Source: Apostichopus japonicus
Taxonomy: Eukaryota > Echinodermata > Holothuroidea > Aspidochirotida > Stichopodidae
NCBI RefSeq assembly: GCF_037975245.1
Contig: NC_092564.1
Span: 13,666,484-13,730,483 of the forward strand
Reading direction: 5' to 3'
DNA length: 64,000 bases
Within the stretch, counting starts at the first letter, position 1, and every line of letters begins with the position of its first letter. Shown here piece after piece: positions 48,101-60,450 of this stretch. A program made the position numbers and the translations under genes. A model generated the notes under the pieces. That model was not told the DNA's origin. It did not search any database and was given only the letters and a program-made list of their open reading frames with translations.

Positions 48101-51100
48101 ATAAAGTTAAGTTTAAATACATTCTACCAAGTCATTGGATGGGTTATTTGATATACTACCGTACATAGATATTTACACAACTTATACAAATCATCGTGCT
48201 TGCCTAATACAGGATGGCCCAGTCATACCAGCCTGTTGCGTTTGAAATCATGATTATGACAATATAGCGTTTATTGCTACAGCCACTTAATAACACTGTT
48301 GCCTGATCAGTTTTAGAACACTTTACAACAATATCGTACACATTTTTGTACAGACTGTTGTCAAAACTTTCAAATGTTAAAAATGAAACTTTTATGGATG
48401 TTGTTGGATGTTAAAGAGTGTTGTACTGCATTGGAACACACAGGGTTGATTTCATCACCGTGAGAGGAGCTGCAGCAACGAGGATTTCATAAAAGCGTGG
48501 ACTCAATAAAAAAAGCCATATGCAGCATATGTACAGAATAGCACACCACTGGTGATACTTGTTATTTAAAAAAAATGGAGTTATCATTTTATTATCATTA
48601 TCCTCTAATGTATCCTTGGAACAGTTTCCTTCCTCTTCATGTTGTTATTTTATTGTACATTTGACAGCTTTGTCTAAAGATTCAACCTTGTGCCTCACCG
48701 AGAGGTCACTAGGTTTGGCCTTAAAAAACTTAGTAACAAAGACACCCTTCTAATTCCTTCAGGTTTTATATGTATGTGAATACCAGTGCTGAAGTTTCTT
48801 TGTGATCAAAGCCTCATGGCTCATGGAGTTGCAGTTGTTTTGTTCATGTGTGTTTTTTTCTTCTTGTTTTTTTGGTACTATAGTGGGTGGGATAGGCAGA
48901 GAGTATCTATATTATAGTCATCTCTCCTCTATTCTTGTCTGGCTATGATCACATCTAGCAGCTCAGCTTATTGGTGGTTTATTAAGTCAGTATGTATAGA
49001 CTTTATCATGTAGGAAAGATACACATATCTTCAGTTAGGATTTATGAGGTCAACCTCGGCAGAACAAATCTGTACACTTTATTTTGTCTTTTCTCTTGTT
49101 TTTTGAGTGCAGGAAGTCTCTTCTGTAAGAGTAGGAGGCCATGTAAACATTTATTACCACAACTACATGTGGTTTTCACATTTATATTATTACTTGTTTC
49201 CTTCTTCTGTTTTTTTTTTTTTTTTGCACTGGAGAAATTCCTTTGTAGTGTGAAGAGTTCTGAAACTCATAAGACAGCCCTAGTTACATCAATTTATATA
49301 ACAAACAGTATTGCTTGTGTCCTATACATATAGTGGTGTTCCAACATAGTTTTGACTCAATAACTTCAGGACAAGAGTGTAGTGTTGTATTGTTTCACTA
49401 GTATACATGTGTGTCTAATAATAAGAACACTAACAACTGGGAAGTTATGTCAATTATATTCATGATTCAGCTGATTGATGCATATATATACATACCACAT
49501 GTGACATATACAAGGGCGTAGGAACCGGGGGGGGCTGGGGGGGGCGCCAGCCCCCAGTGAAAAATGTGGAGGGGCGGAAGTATCATTCCGCCTCCCCGCT
49601 TCGTAAGTCAGAAAACCCCTTTTTCATTTCCAAATGAGAAAAAAAATCTCATTTGGAGCACCAAATTGCATCTAAGGCCTGGTGAAAATACAAAATTAAG
49701 TTTACAAAATGGAGTGGGTGTTGAAGTGTGCTATATTGCACCAAATTGCATCTGAGGCTACCTGGAAATGCAAAAAATTCCAAAGGGGAGGGGGACACCG
49801 CCTCCCCTTAAACCCCTCCCCCAGGCCAGCCATCAGTCTTCAACCCCCCCACTCAAAAGTACCTTCCTACTCCACTGGACATATATGATAATAACTACAT
49901 GGTAAAGTAGCTTACTGAGACTGAATGCATGTTACAAACAAAGGTCTAGTCTCCCTACACAGCAACCCACTCTTCTTAGTGTGGTTTTTTTAATGGTCTT
50001 AAATTCCATAAAAGTGCTGTTTGTTCACTGTGTTGTCTGATTTCCTCCTTTTTATGAAATAATTATATAAAAAAAAAAGCGCTTTCCAGTGTGACATGTG
50101 GGATGAAGTTTTTAGTGTGGAAAGGAATAATTAATTAAGTACTTGCCAATTAATACTCAATTTGTGACAAATGCCAATTGAGGGTTATAACATGATCAAT
50201 TAAAACATTGTTGTAATAATATTTATAGAATTAGTAACTTTGGGGCCAAATGTGCAAATTAAGTTGTAGAATTTGATGATTGTGTTATTTTCAGGGTGAC
50301 CTTCCCTTTTTCTTTTGCGGTGTATAAACTGCAGCCCCTGACTTTTGCCTTATCATCTGAAGTGAAATTTGGAAGGTGTCTCAATAGATAGAAGACGTTT
50401 TGTTCATTATTATCATTGATGAGTGTGGTTCTTCTTGGGACTTTTGTGAAATACCAGACCTTGGTATATATACAAAAGTCAGCCAGTGTAGTTTTTAATT
50501 GTTAGTCTTGTTTCATTCCATAGGTCCTTCTTCACTTTTGACCAACCCATCAACCAGCAGTCATGAACAGTTTGCACTTCCATATATGCCCAGTGCTTTC
50601 TCTCTCTTTGGAGCTCATCCAGCGTTTGGCGCAGCTAGGCTGCCCGGGTCCGAGTTTGGAGGCCTAGGCTCCCTGGCCGGTACTCTACAGGCTGCTAGCT
50701 CTACAGGTAACTAATTATAGCTCAGTCAATATGCGCAGTTTGACAAGTTTCTGAAGTTACTAATTTACTGTTTTATTTCCGGGGAAGGACAAGGATTTGT
50801 ATCATGGTCTATGGGAGGTACATTGGAGGATGTATCTGTGTGCCCGTGGGACATGGGGAAGGGGAGGGTGGGGGAGGGGGAAGGAGGAATGGAAGCTACT
50901 AGAGGCATTTAGATATTGCAAAAAGTAGCAGTAACATGTATGTATAGTCTTACAAACTTTACAGCATATATCTCTAAAGACATGGTGGAGGTATTCCTTT
51001 TGGAGTAGCAGGTGTGGAAAAAATGGAGAGGGGGAGGACACGGCCCCCTCTGTCTTCCATTGGGCCATTTTTTGTCTCGGGACATGTGATAGAATTGCTG

Positions 51101-54100
51101 TGGGTATATGACTGGGTAATTGTATACACAGTGGTATATATATTAGAGCTACATATTGAACTGCAATGGACATCCAAGTGGCCTCCATATAGGTGTACAC
51201 TTGTTAATGATGGCACTTGAAAGATGTTCTGGTTTATTTTGTACATTTAACTATACATATTTGTACAGACCAAAATGGCCTCAGCTATCAGTGCGTTTGG
51301 CATTTCTTTGAAATATGTTATATTTTCAAACTTTTTCACAGTTCTACATGACTTGCCCACCTCCATGTCACCTTAACCGTAACCATTTTCAAATTTTCCG
51401 CATTATTTGTCGCTTTGGGACATTTCAAATTTTGTTGTCATAATCCTCTTTCTCTATATTGTAAGTGTACACCAGCAGTGTAGCAGTGACCAAAAAGGAA
51501 TTGAAAAGCATTGCCACATTATTATTTATATTTTGATGCAAGGTACCTTTGGTCTTGACAACAGTTCCACATGGATGGCCTGGTAGTGGTAGGAATGATT
51601 TTTTTAGGGAACAAAACAAAGGAACATTGACTGAGACCTGTATAGGTTCTAAAAGATCGAAAATATTCTGAAGTGAAACTCAAACTGGCCATTAGTTCTA
51701 GTTAGGTACAGTAAAGAAATCTCAAATGTCTTCATTACATGTCTTTGTTGAAAAAAGCTTCCATGTGGCATCCATATAGCTTTGAAAAGCCCTCCTGCAT
51801 ATATGGTTGACACCTTGTTTGCTTTAAGCTTTCTTCATGCATTTCTGGGAGGTGTGGAGAGCTTGGACTACAGTCATATTGTGAAGGACAAATGCAATTG
51901 AAGGGACTTTCTATATTTCTGCCCGACCTAATTTAGGTATAAATTTACCTCTGTTAGACACTCTGATCATTAAACTGGTAAAACCTTCCCTATCCTAACA
52001 CGTATGTATATGTGCAAGTTATATTGGCTAGGGTTTCATCTGTCCGCTATCAAAGTGTTGTAAACCTAAAACCGCAGATCATTGACAAATACTGAAAAGT
52101 ATGGAACAGAATATTTTTTAGCTTTTCAGCCTCGGTTTGTAACATGAATTATGGACAGGTTTATTTCTATGAAGGAAGACAGAACTGTTCCATGGTGACC
52201 AGGTGCTTTACAGGACTTACTGTAGTATATAAAGCCTGAGGCGTGTAAAGTTTCTATGTGATAATCTAGCTATGGTAATTAATACACCTCACTATTTACA
52301 CAACTAGCCAAGTTTAATTAACATTTCAAAAGAGGAAGTAAAACTAAATTGCCCTCTTGAAAATTCATCTTTAGAAAACATGGATGTTACAAAAGTTTTT
52401 TGTAAAATCCAGATAAAGTCATTTGTTATAACTTTTTGTAATCTTAGTAAATTGCTATCACGTCATGAAATTGCAAGACTCTGGCAGTCATAAAAAAGTC
52501 GGGCAAACAAAAAACAAAACAGAAAAAAAATAGTAAAGAAAGAGAGAAGAAAACAGTTTAATGATAGACAAAAATGGAAAGGATGGAGAAGTCAAGTGGA
52601 AAGAATTTTCTGAACCCATTTTGATGAAAAACGGTTGTTTCTGTTTTGTTCAAAATGTTTTACATTTTCACATAATCACTAGATGCATCTCAAGTCTAGA
52701 CTAGTTGCACTGCTTGTGTTAAACATTTCTTCGTTAACATCCTTTATAGTTTGTTTACCATGTGTACCCATTTGCATTATTACAGGAACTACTAGTGGTG
52801 GTACTCATATAATGGCGTGACCGTTTACTGTCGAGTATTTCCTTAACTCGTCTCTTACATCGACTCAATGATGCACTGCAATCCACCCAACTCAAGACAA
52901 AATTTTATATGTTTTAGCAGAGCTGTGACGCCCTCTACCCCAGTTCAGGGCCAGTAAAGTTTGTTTCTCTTCCTCCCGTACCTGGGTTTCTGTGTCCTAT
53001 CCAAGTTGAGTCAGTTTACTCTCAATTGCACGAAACGTTTCTAAATCCTTCAAAGTTTAGACTGAACTCTGTATCAAAATGAAAATCAGCTGCAACGAAA
53101 AAGGGAAAAACAATTGATTGACATTTTCTTTCCAAAAGCACAGAGGGTCTCCTTAAAACATGACGACAAATGACTTAGCTAATACTCCTCCCCCCTCCTC
53201 TTTCCTCGGTCTCGTCACCAAATGAAGGTTTAAGGGGCAAATAATTAAGGATTCTGTTGCGTTTCTTAATCACCGCCCTCTTACACTATCAGTTTACGGT
53301 ATAATTCACACATATAGAAAACAGCTTGAAAATTTCCAACTCCAGTTTTCAGATTTCTGTTTTGAATAGTGTAAGGAATAATATATTGTACATGTGATTT
53401 TAAACTCAAATTGTTCCTTCAAAGTTTTCTATATTGTTAACGTGAGATATCTGATGTAAGGCAATTAGTCATTTGTTGCTTAATATTCCTCCAGTCATTG
53501 CATCTGACAAGTTTAAAAATAATAAAGAAATTTCCATTCCTGTTCCTAGCTGTTAGTTTAATTTTATTTCCAAAAATATACTGTACTATAGCTGTGCAGT
53601 AATTTTGATGACAGCACTTGCCAAGGAATCTCAAACAGCTTTGCTGTCCATATCTAATATCCAACTAATTATGTCCCTTTGGACTTATATTTACATTCTG
53701 ATGTGTCCTGCAGGAAATACACCCTCCCCCCCCCCCAAATAGATGAGATTATCATGCAAAGGCTTTCAAATGTTGTTTTTTCGTGTGTTCTGGGTTGTGT
53801 CGTGTTTGTTCATATCTAGTCGCTGCTGTGAATCTTACTACACACCTCACAAAGAAAGTGTTCATAAAATTTAATCAGGAAAAGCCTTTACTGATTGTAT
53901 AAAGCTCCATGGTTCTAAAGGTTAATTCATGTGAATTAAATTTTTCTTCTGTGGTGAGAATTCTTTTCAGAGACTTTCGGTCGTTGGTCAGTTTGATTGA
54001 GAGTTATTCGTATGTTTGCTTTCGCAGACTCGTTATACTTGATATAAATCTTTTGCGTAGTTCAGGAGGTTTATTTTAGCAGCAGGGAAAGTGGCGTCGT

Positions 54101-57100
54101 TGCTTAAATTTCCAAAAGGTTGATGTTAACATTATCCTTGCTATAAACTGACTTTAGAAAATGTCCTGTGTCACTCTCTCTATCTCCATTTTTTTTTTCA
54201 CCTCGCTTTGAATTGTTTTGTGTGTGTGTGTGTCTGTTATGTTGGATTCGATAAATATCTCAGACAGTGTGAGACGAAACAGAAACACATATTGCAGTGG
54301 TGCTAGCATCTTTGCATTCATTGATATTGGGATATGTTCTAGATAGTAGGTTAAGGCATATATAATTGAGAATGAAACACAGGTCTGAGAAATCAATATC
54401 AGGCTGATATCAAAGTTTGTGGATTCTCTAGATAAAGAAAAGCAAACAGACTTCCTCTAATAAGACTATATAGTGCATGATTGTATCATGTTTACTATTG
54501 ATATAAACTGTGCAGGTTTTGTATGAGGGTGAAACGTATAAAAACACCAAGCCCAAAGTACAGTGTGAGTTAAGTAACATGTTTCAATGTAATACAGAAC
54601 GTTTGACACTAATGAGGCTTAATAATGCACTGATAGATATCACCTGCATCGATAGCTTCTAGACTACGTTATATAAGTTTACTTGTAACGGCAGCTATAA
54701 TGATTTGCACTGTAATCTTTATTTGAAATGATGGACGGGGCAGGCATATCGTAGATACAGCAATAGTGCTAAAGTACAATCTGTGTGTGTGAAAAACAAG
54801 GCTATTCTTTAAAAATTATTTCCTTGTTCAGGTACATATGTGTAAGGTATAGTGATACTTTTATGGTTTAGAAATGTTATTAAAAATAGACAGAGGATAT
54901 TAAAGTTTCCATATGTATTACTCTGAGAGATTGTTTTTCCCCTTTCAAGGTTTCCTGTATAATTGATGTTTTCAGTCTGGGTGGTTTTTATCATTCTTGG
55001 AATTCTTTAGCTCTTTGTTGCTTGTGGAGTAAGGTTTACAATGGAAATTTTTTCTTTTTCAAGTATGGGATGTAAAATTTGCTGAAAAGGAGGTTGTTCC
55101 AAATAAGAACTGTAGGTAATTGTGGATTATTGTTTTGTTTCTTTTAAGAGATTAATACAATCAATTCCTTTTAGAAAACAAATGCCTATTGTCACCACAG
55201 TTCTTAGAATGGAATTGACAAAATATGTCTGACTGTGGTCTCTAGCAGGTAAAAAATTAACCAGTTTCGAAAGAAATATGTATCCATTCCCTTCTCCTAT
55301 GTCTAGAGCTCAATTACCGATAGCTTTTATAGTTCTCTACCAGTCTATGAACTGTGCACAGCTACAGCTATATCAGTGCTTGAAAGAATGGTCTACGAAC
55401 TATGCATAGCTATATCAGTGCTTGAAAGAATGTTCTATGAACTATGCATAGCTATATCAGTGCTTGAAAGAATGTTCTATGAACTGCACAGCTATATCAG
55501 TGCTTGAAAGAATGTTCTATGAACTGCACAGCTATATCAATGCTTGAAAGAATGTTCTATGAACTGTGCATAGTTATATCAGTGCTTGAAAGAATGTTCT
55601 ACGAACTATTCATAGCTATATATCAGTGCTTGAAAGAATGTTCTATGAACTGTGCATAGCTATATCAGTGCTTGGAGAACATCCTTTGTACTAGGCACAG
55701 CTATATTAGCTCTTAAAAATGATCATATTATCATTTGTTTGGATTGCAAGTTACACAGCTGAATGCAAAATCAAAATCAAGTTAAAAAATAGAGACAAAA
55801 TGAGGCAGATTATGTATTCATATTGTTCCGCAGTCTTGCAAAAGACTACAAGCTTATTTGTAATCCTCCATTTTATTTCAAATAAGCCCCCACTTTTGCA
55901 GCCCCCCTGCCCCTCCCTCACCCACAGTTTTGTAGGTCCCCTGCACATCCGTCTGTTGGACATGGAGGAGCATGAATAGATGTTCCAAGACCCAAACAGC
56001 TGACATTGCTGGTGCTTACTGTGCAGTAGAAATCCATACATAGTGAGCTTGTGCTGTATACTGTAGATGCCTAGCTGTTGCTGTATGTGAGTCCGATGAC
56101 GCTTTGACTCTGTACAGTATCTGGGAATCCCCTTACAGATGGGGATTTCCCTGACAAAAATTCAAGTCAGTGACCTCCTATAATACTGCTAGTATGTCAG
56201 CAACTGTCTGTGGAAGAGGAAGTTCCAACATTTCTTTTTTATAACTCTTCTCAGGTTTTCTGGTGCTTATGTGATATTTTCCATCTACCAGTTATTGAAG
56301 ACAGGCAATTCTTCTATTTCAAAGACTGCTCTGCTCAGCTGAGACTAAACTTAGTACTAAATGAGTAAAAAAATATTATAGCCGTTATCTCCAGAGATGA
56401 AAATGAAGAGAAAAACTAAGGATACTTTCGTTAATGAATTATGCTGTTCAAAGTAAAAGAATATCAATATATTTGTGCTTTATTTTATAGATTTGCTAGA
56501 TTACCAAAACTTGGAAGAAATCTGTTTAAAGTTTTTTACCAAAGTAGACAATAGAAAAACAAAGAAAAAATAAATAAAATAAAAACATATAATATTTCAA
56601 CAATCATCTTTGGGACAAAAATCTCAATGTATAATAATATATTCCTAAAAACATATGAGTATTCTCTAGGTATTTGAAGGATGTTTCTTATTTTACTATT
56701 ACTATCTTTCATGAATTCTTTATTTCTCATTTGGATGAATTATCACTGGGTGCATTATAGAGTCATCGTATGCTGAATGTGATATGTATCGCAATGGTTG
56801 CAGTAGTAGTAGTAGTAATCAAGAACACAGGTTCTGCAATCCCCCAGAGTGCACACAGACTTTTTTTCATCTGAGACGTGTTTCATTTCTTAATTCCATC
56901 CTGATTCCCTGACGTTATCATAATGCTGTTAACTATTTAGCAGATAATATTCCAACGTACCACATTGCTGGCAAATTGATGCATCACTTTTCTCTCCCTC
57001 TAGTATCACCTGAAATTGCAAAATATTACAATTCCAAGGTTGGGAGAAAATTAGATTCCAGTCATACTACAACAACCTTTTAGGGTCGCAAGTCAGTCGG

Positions 57101-60100
57101 AATTATGATGATTATGATAATTTTCTGTCACAAATCAATCTTGCATGCATGCTGTTCTTTTTTTTTTCCATTCTGTAGGAGAATGTTTTAAAACGACAAA
57201 CGGTGGTGGTATGTCGAGAATCCTCACAAAATGTTTCCCCAGCTTGTAACAGGAAGATCAGGTGTACATAATTACCTGCTATATAGCGTTTGTGGCACAA
57301 TTAGCAGACCTACAGACAGAAAAAATGATGCAAGCTATATAGTGCATCATCGTCGTGTTGACTTGGACAATTTCAATGTAGTGCTGTGGCGGTGTTCGTC
57401 AGTATTAGATTCCTGATGTAATTAAAATATGTAGAGTTGTAAGGCGTTCTGCACAGATAAATATCAACGTATCACATTGTGCAATGCGCCGAGTAGGAGC
57501 ATTATCTTAATAGCAGGTTCGTAATCAATAACAGAATCTGCGGTCGTCAAGTTTACGTGGAAGGGAAAGGCTGCGAGGGCAAACAGTGCTGAATCTGTGT
57601 TCGTTACGGATTGAGTAGGAAAGGAAAGGGAAAAAAAAAAAAGAAAATGAAAGAAGAGGAATAAGAGATGAAGATAGGAGAGGCTTTGAGTGTCATAGTG
57701 CAAATGCTTTAGTGGTAAAGTGCATTTAGAGTGAAGGGAGATGAATGGGGATGTATGTACCTTAATACAGGGCTGCTTACTGTATGAAGAATAATGATGA
57801 AGAGTTTTTGTAGTCCCTCCCCTCCCCCAAAAAAATGAAGTGAGTCAGAGATTAACCATTTTCAATTTTCAATAACTATAAAGACTGCATGAGGAATCAT
57901 ATCTTTTTAACTTAATATCTGTCAGGACTGGCATGAAATGAAGAGGTTGGTAGATGTTGGTGGTAGATGATCGTACAAGAGAGGCTGACATCCTTGTAAA
58001 GGGTTGGATGCTCTCTAATTGCAATTCAGTTGTTGGTAGATGAAAGTTGAGATGTTAGGGTTGGGGTGAGATCTGGAAGAAGACCCAACAAAATTAGAAA
58101 GAATCCTTTAATCATTTGCATAAATTTCTAATTATTCTTCTAACTATCTGAATGTTTCTCTCTTTGTCATAGAATTTGGGTTCTATCCTCCAAGTGAGTT
58201 TTTGTTTTGTTTCCTATTTCTCTTGCCTTTAGTTACTCCCCCCCCACCCCCTACCCCATCCTCTTTGCAGTGAGTGTACTTCTACAGTAGCTTCCCCCAC
58301 GCAGACCCATTGATGACAATTTAGAAATAAGACAAATGGGAGGAAAAAAATATACAAATTTATGCAAAACTGGATGTTATGGCTTTACCCCACAAATGTT
58401 CCGTAGAAAACCCTCGCATGAAGTTTTTGCACGAGATTGACAAGTACAGAATGAAGTAAATGAACTGCATTGGTTGCCATGGTATTTAAATCCATTATTA
58501 AATGGTGTTTGGTGTCTTTCTATGAAATAAACGGTCTTACCTATTGCCCTGTCCCTCAGCCATGGAGAATTTCTGTTAAGATGTATAGATTGTTTCTCTA
58601 GATTAATTCACTAAGCTTTGTGTTTTTTGGATGTCGTGGTATATGTATTGCACGTTTCTGCAATAATTGAACTCCTAAAATGGCATAGGTTTAGGTGATA
58701 GATGGTGAAATTCTCAATGCAACACTTGATGCACTGCCAGTACAGTTAGTTGTGATAAAAATCTCAGAGATTAGTTTCTTAGTAGTTTACCTCACTTTGT
58801 GCCTCGATCTGTGGTCATCATACTACAAACATGTATTAATTAGCTATGTCTCCATCCATGCATGTTTAAGAGGATGTATATTACAGTAGGTTCAAAACAA
58901 ACCTTAAAAACATTAATTTGCAAATGTAGTTTGTCCTATCTAAACCCATCGGGCTTTGGCGAATTGTAATGTTGAAGCCCAGCTGGAAACAACATGAAAC
59001 AAGCATTCAAAACTGTTTAAATGGATTTATTTAGCTTAGATTACAGTGATAGAAAAAGAGCATATTTTTCTGTACAGGACAAACATTTGGACAGCCAGAA
59101 TCTTGGGAGATTTGTAACAAGAGTGTGAGGTTTGTGAAAGTTTTAAAAATGACATTTACCCACCCTCAATGCTGCAAATATATGCAGAAAAGAATGATTG
59201 GCTTAAATTTATGTGAGGTTTGGAAAGTTTAAGAAATTGTACCATCTCACGATACAGTCAGTACTCACTACCATCAAAACTTCCTCTTCTATGAAATTGT
59301 CGTAATTCGAGGGTTAAATTCCATAAAAGGCTTGTAAAACTATTTGGGCGCAGTCATACATTGGCATTTGGATAAAACTTTTTTTTTTGAACAAAACACA
59401 GTATTATAAGATTCAGGTCTGAGATAATTTTTTGGTTTTTTGGAGCCAGTTTAACAAGTTGAATAGGCCTAAACTCACCTCTATGCATTGTGCGATGTTT
59501 GGCTCACTAAGAGAGAGGCCAATGATGTTGTTTTCTACATTACTTGCAGGAAATGGTGATAAATGTTGTTGCAAATTGGGACTGATAGACCTGAAATCAG
59601 TTTTTTAAGTTCCACTGGAGTTAATTAAAATAAAAAAATTAGATTCCTTAAAGTGATTTAATTGTAAAAATACAGTAACATATGTTTGGATGGATGCTTC
59701 ATATTGCCATAAACTTCTACCAAACACAAGCAGATGTACAGTAGCATTGTTTGTAATTTGCAAAGACATTGACTGATTTTCCTACAGCCTACCAAAAACA
59801 CAACTGCAAATTAAGTCATTTATAACTCCCCTCCTCCACCCACCCTACCCCTCCTCCTCTCATCCTCCCCACCCTCCTCCCCCGAGGATGTGGAAGGAGA
59901 CATTTCTTAGTATGGATTGTTGTAATACAACCTGGGTCATACATGAGACAGACCTACAATTAGTTTACTAATGAAATGATGCTAGTCCATCATGGAAATA
60001 CATTAATTCCTAGTAACTCTTAGACTGGGGCTTCAAGCCAGTTTATAAATTACTGTAGCGTTAGCCTATATCAGAATGACAATTCTGAAACACACCCAAC

Positions 60101-60412
60101 TTTTGTTGTGCCACTCTCATTAAAATTATAATATATTTCACTTTGGAAAAATGGTGAAGAATTAAGCTCAGCTTTGAAGACCAGATGTGAGCATGTCTGT
60201 GAGGAAATCATTAACTGTACAACCTACATGCAGTGTATATACTGTTTATATGTACAGTATTAAGTTAAAGGCTAGTTGTGTATAAATCTATTGGAATTAG
60301 AGCTGTGTGTAATATTATCGTTCTAACACACACACACCACATACACCCAGATAATTATTTTGCCATGTCACTGCAGTGTTATATATACTGCCAACAATAG
60401 CAACATATATAT

Positions 60413-60450
<38 letters not shown>

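Larger units (their letters stand above)
45138..50523 (+). other. BAZ2B-like intron after first coding exon
   Basis: Bounded by GTAAGT and a ttcattccatag acceptor, phase 1. Holds the DR1-bearing repeat at 45350-45640 and the hAT-like MITE at 49511-49877. Nothing else recognised. Confidence 0.75.

Noticed and set aside
52788-52802. 15-nt phase-compatible interval after ttattacag reading GTTSG
   Set aside because: Such short intervals between AG and GT are common by chance. The donor GTACTC is poor.
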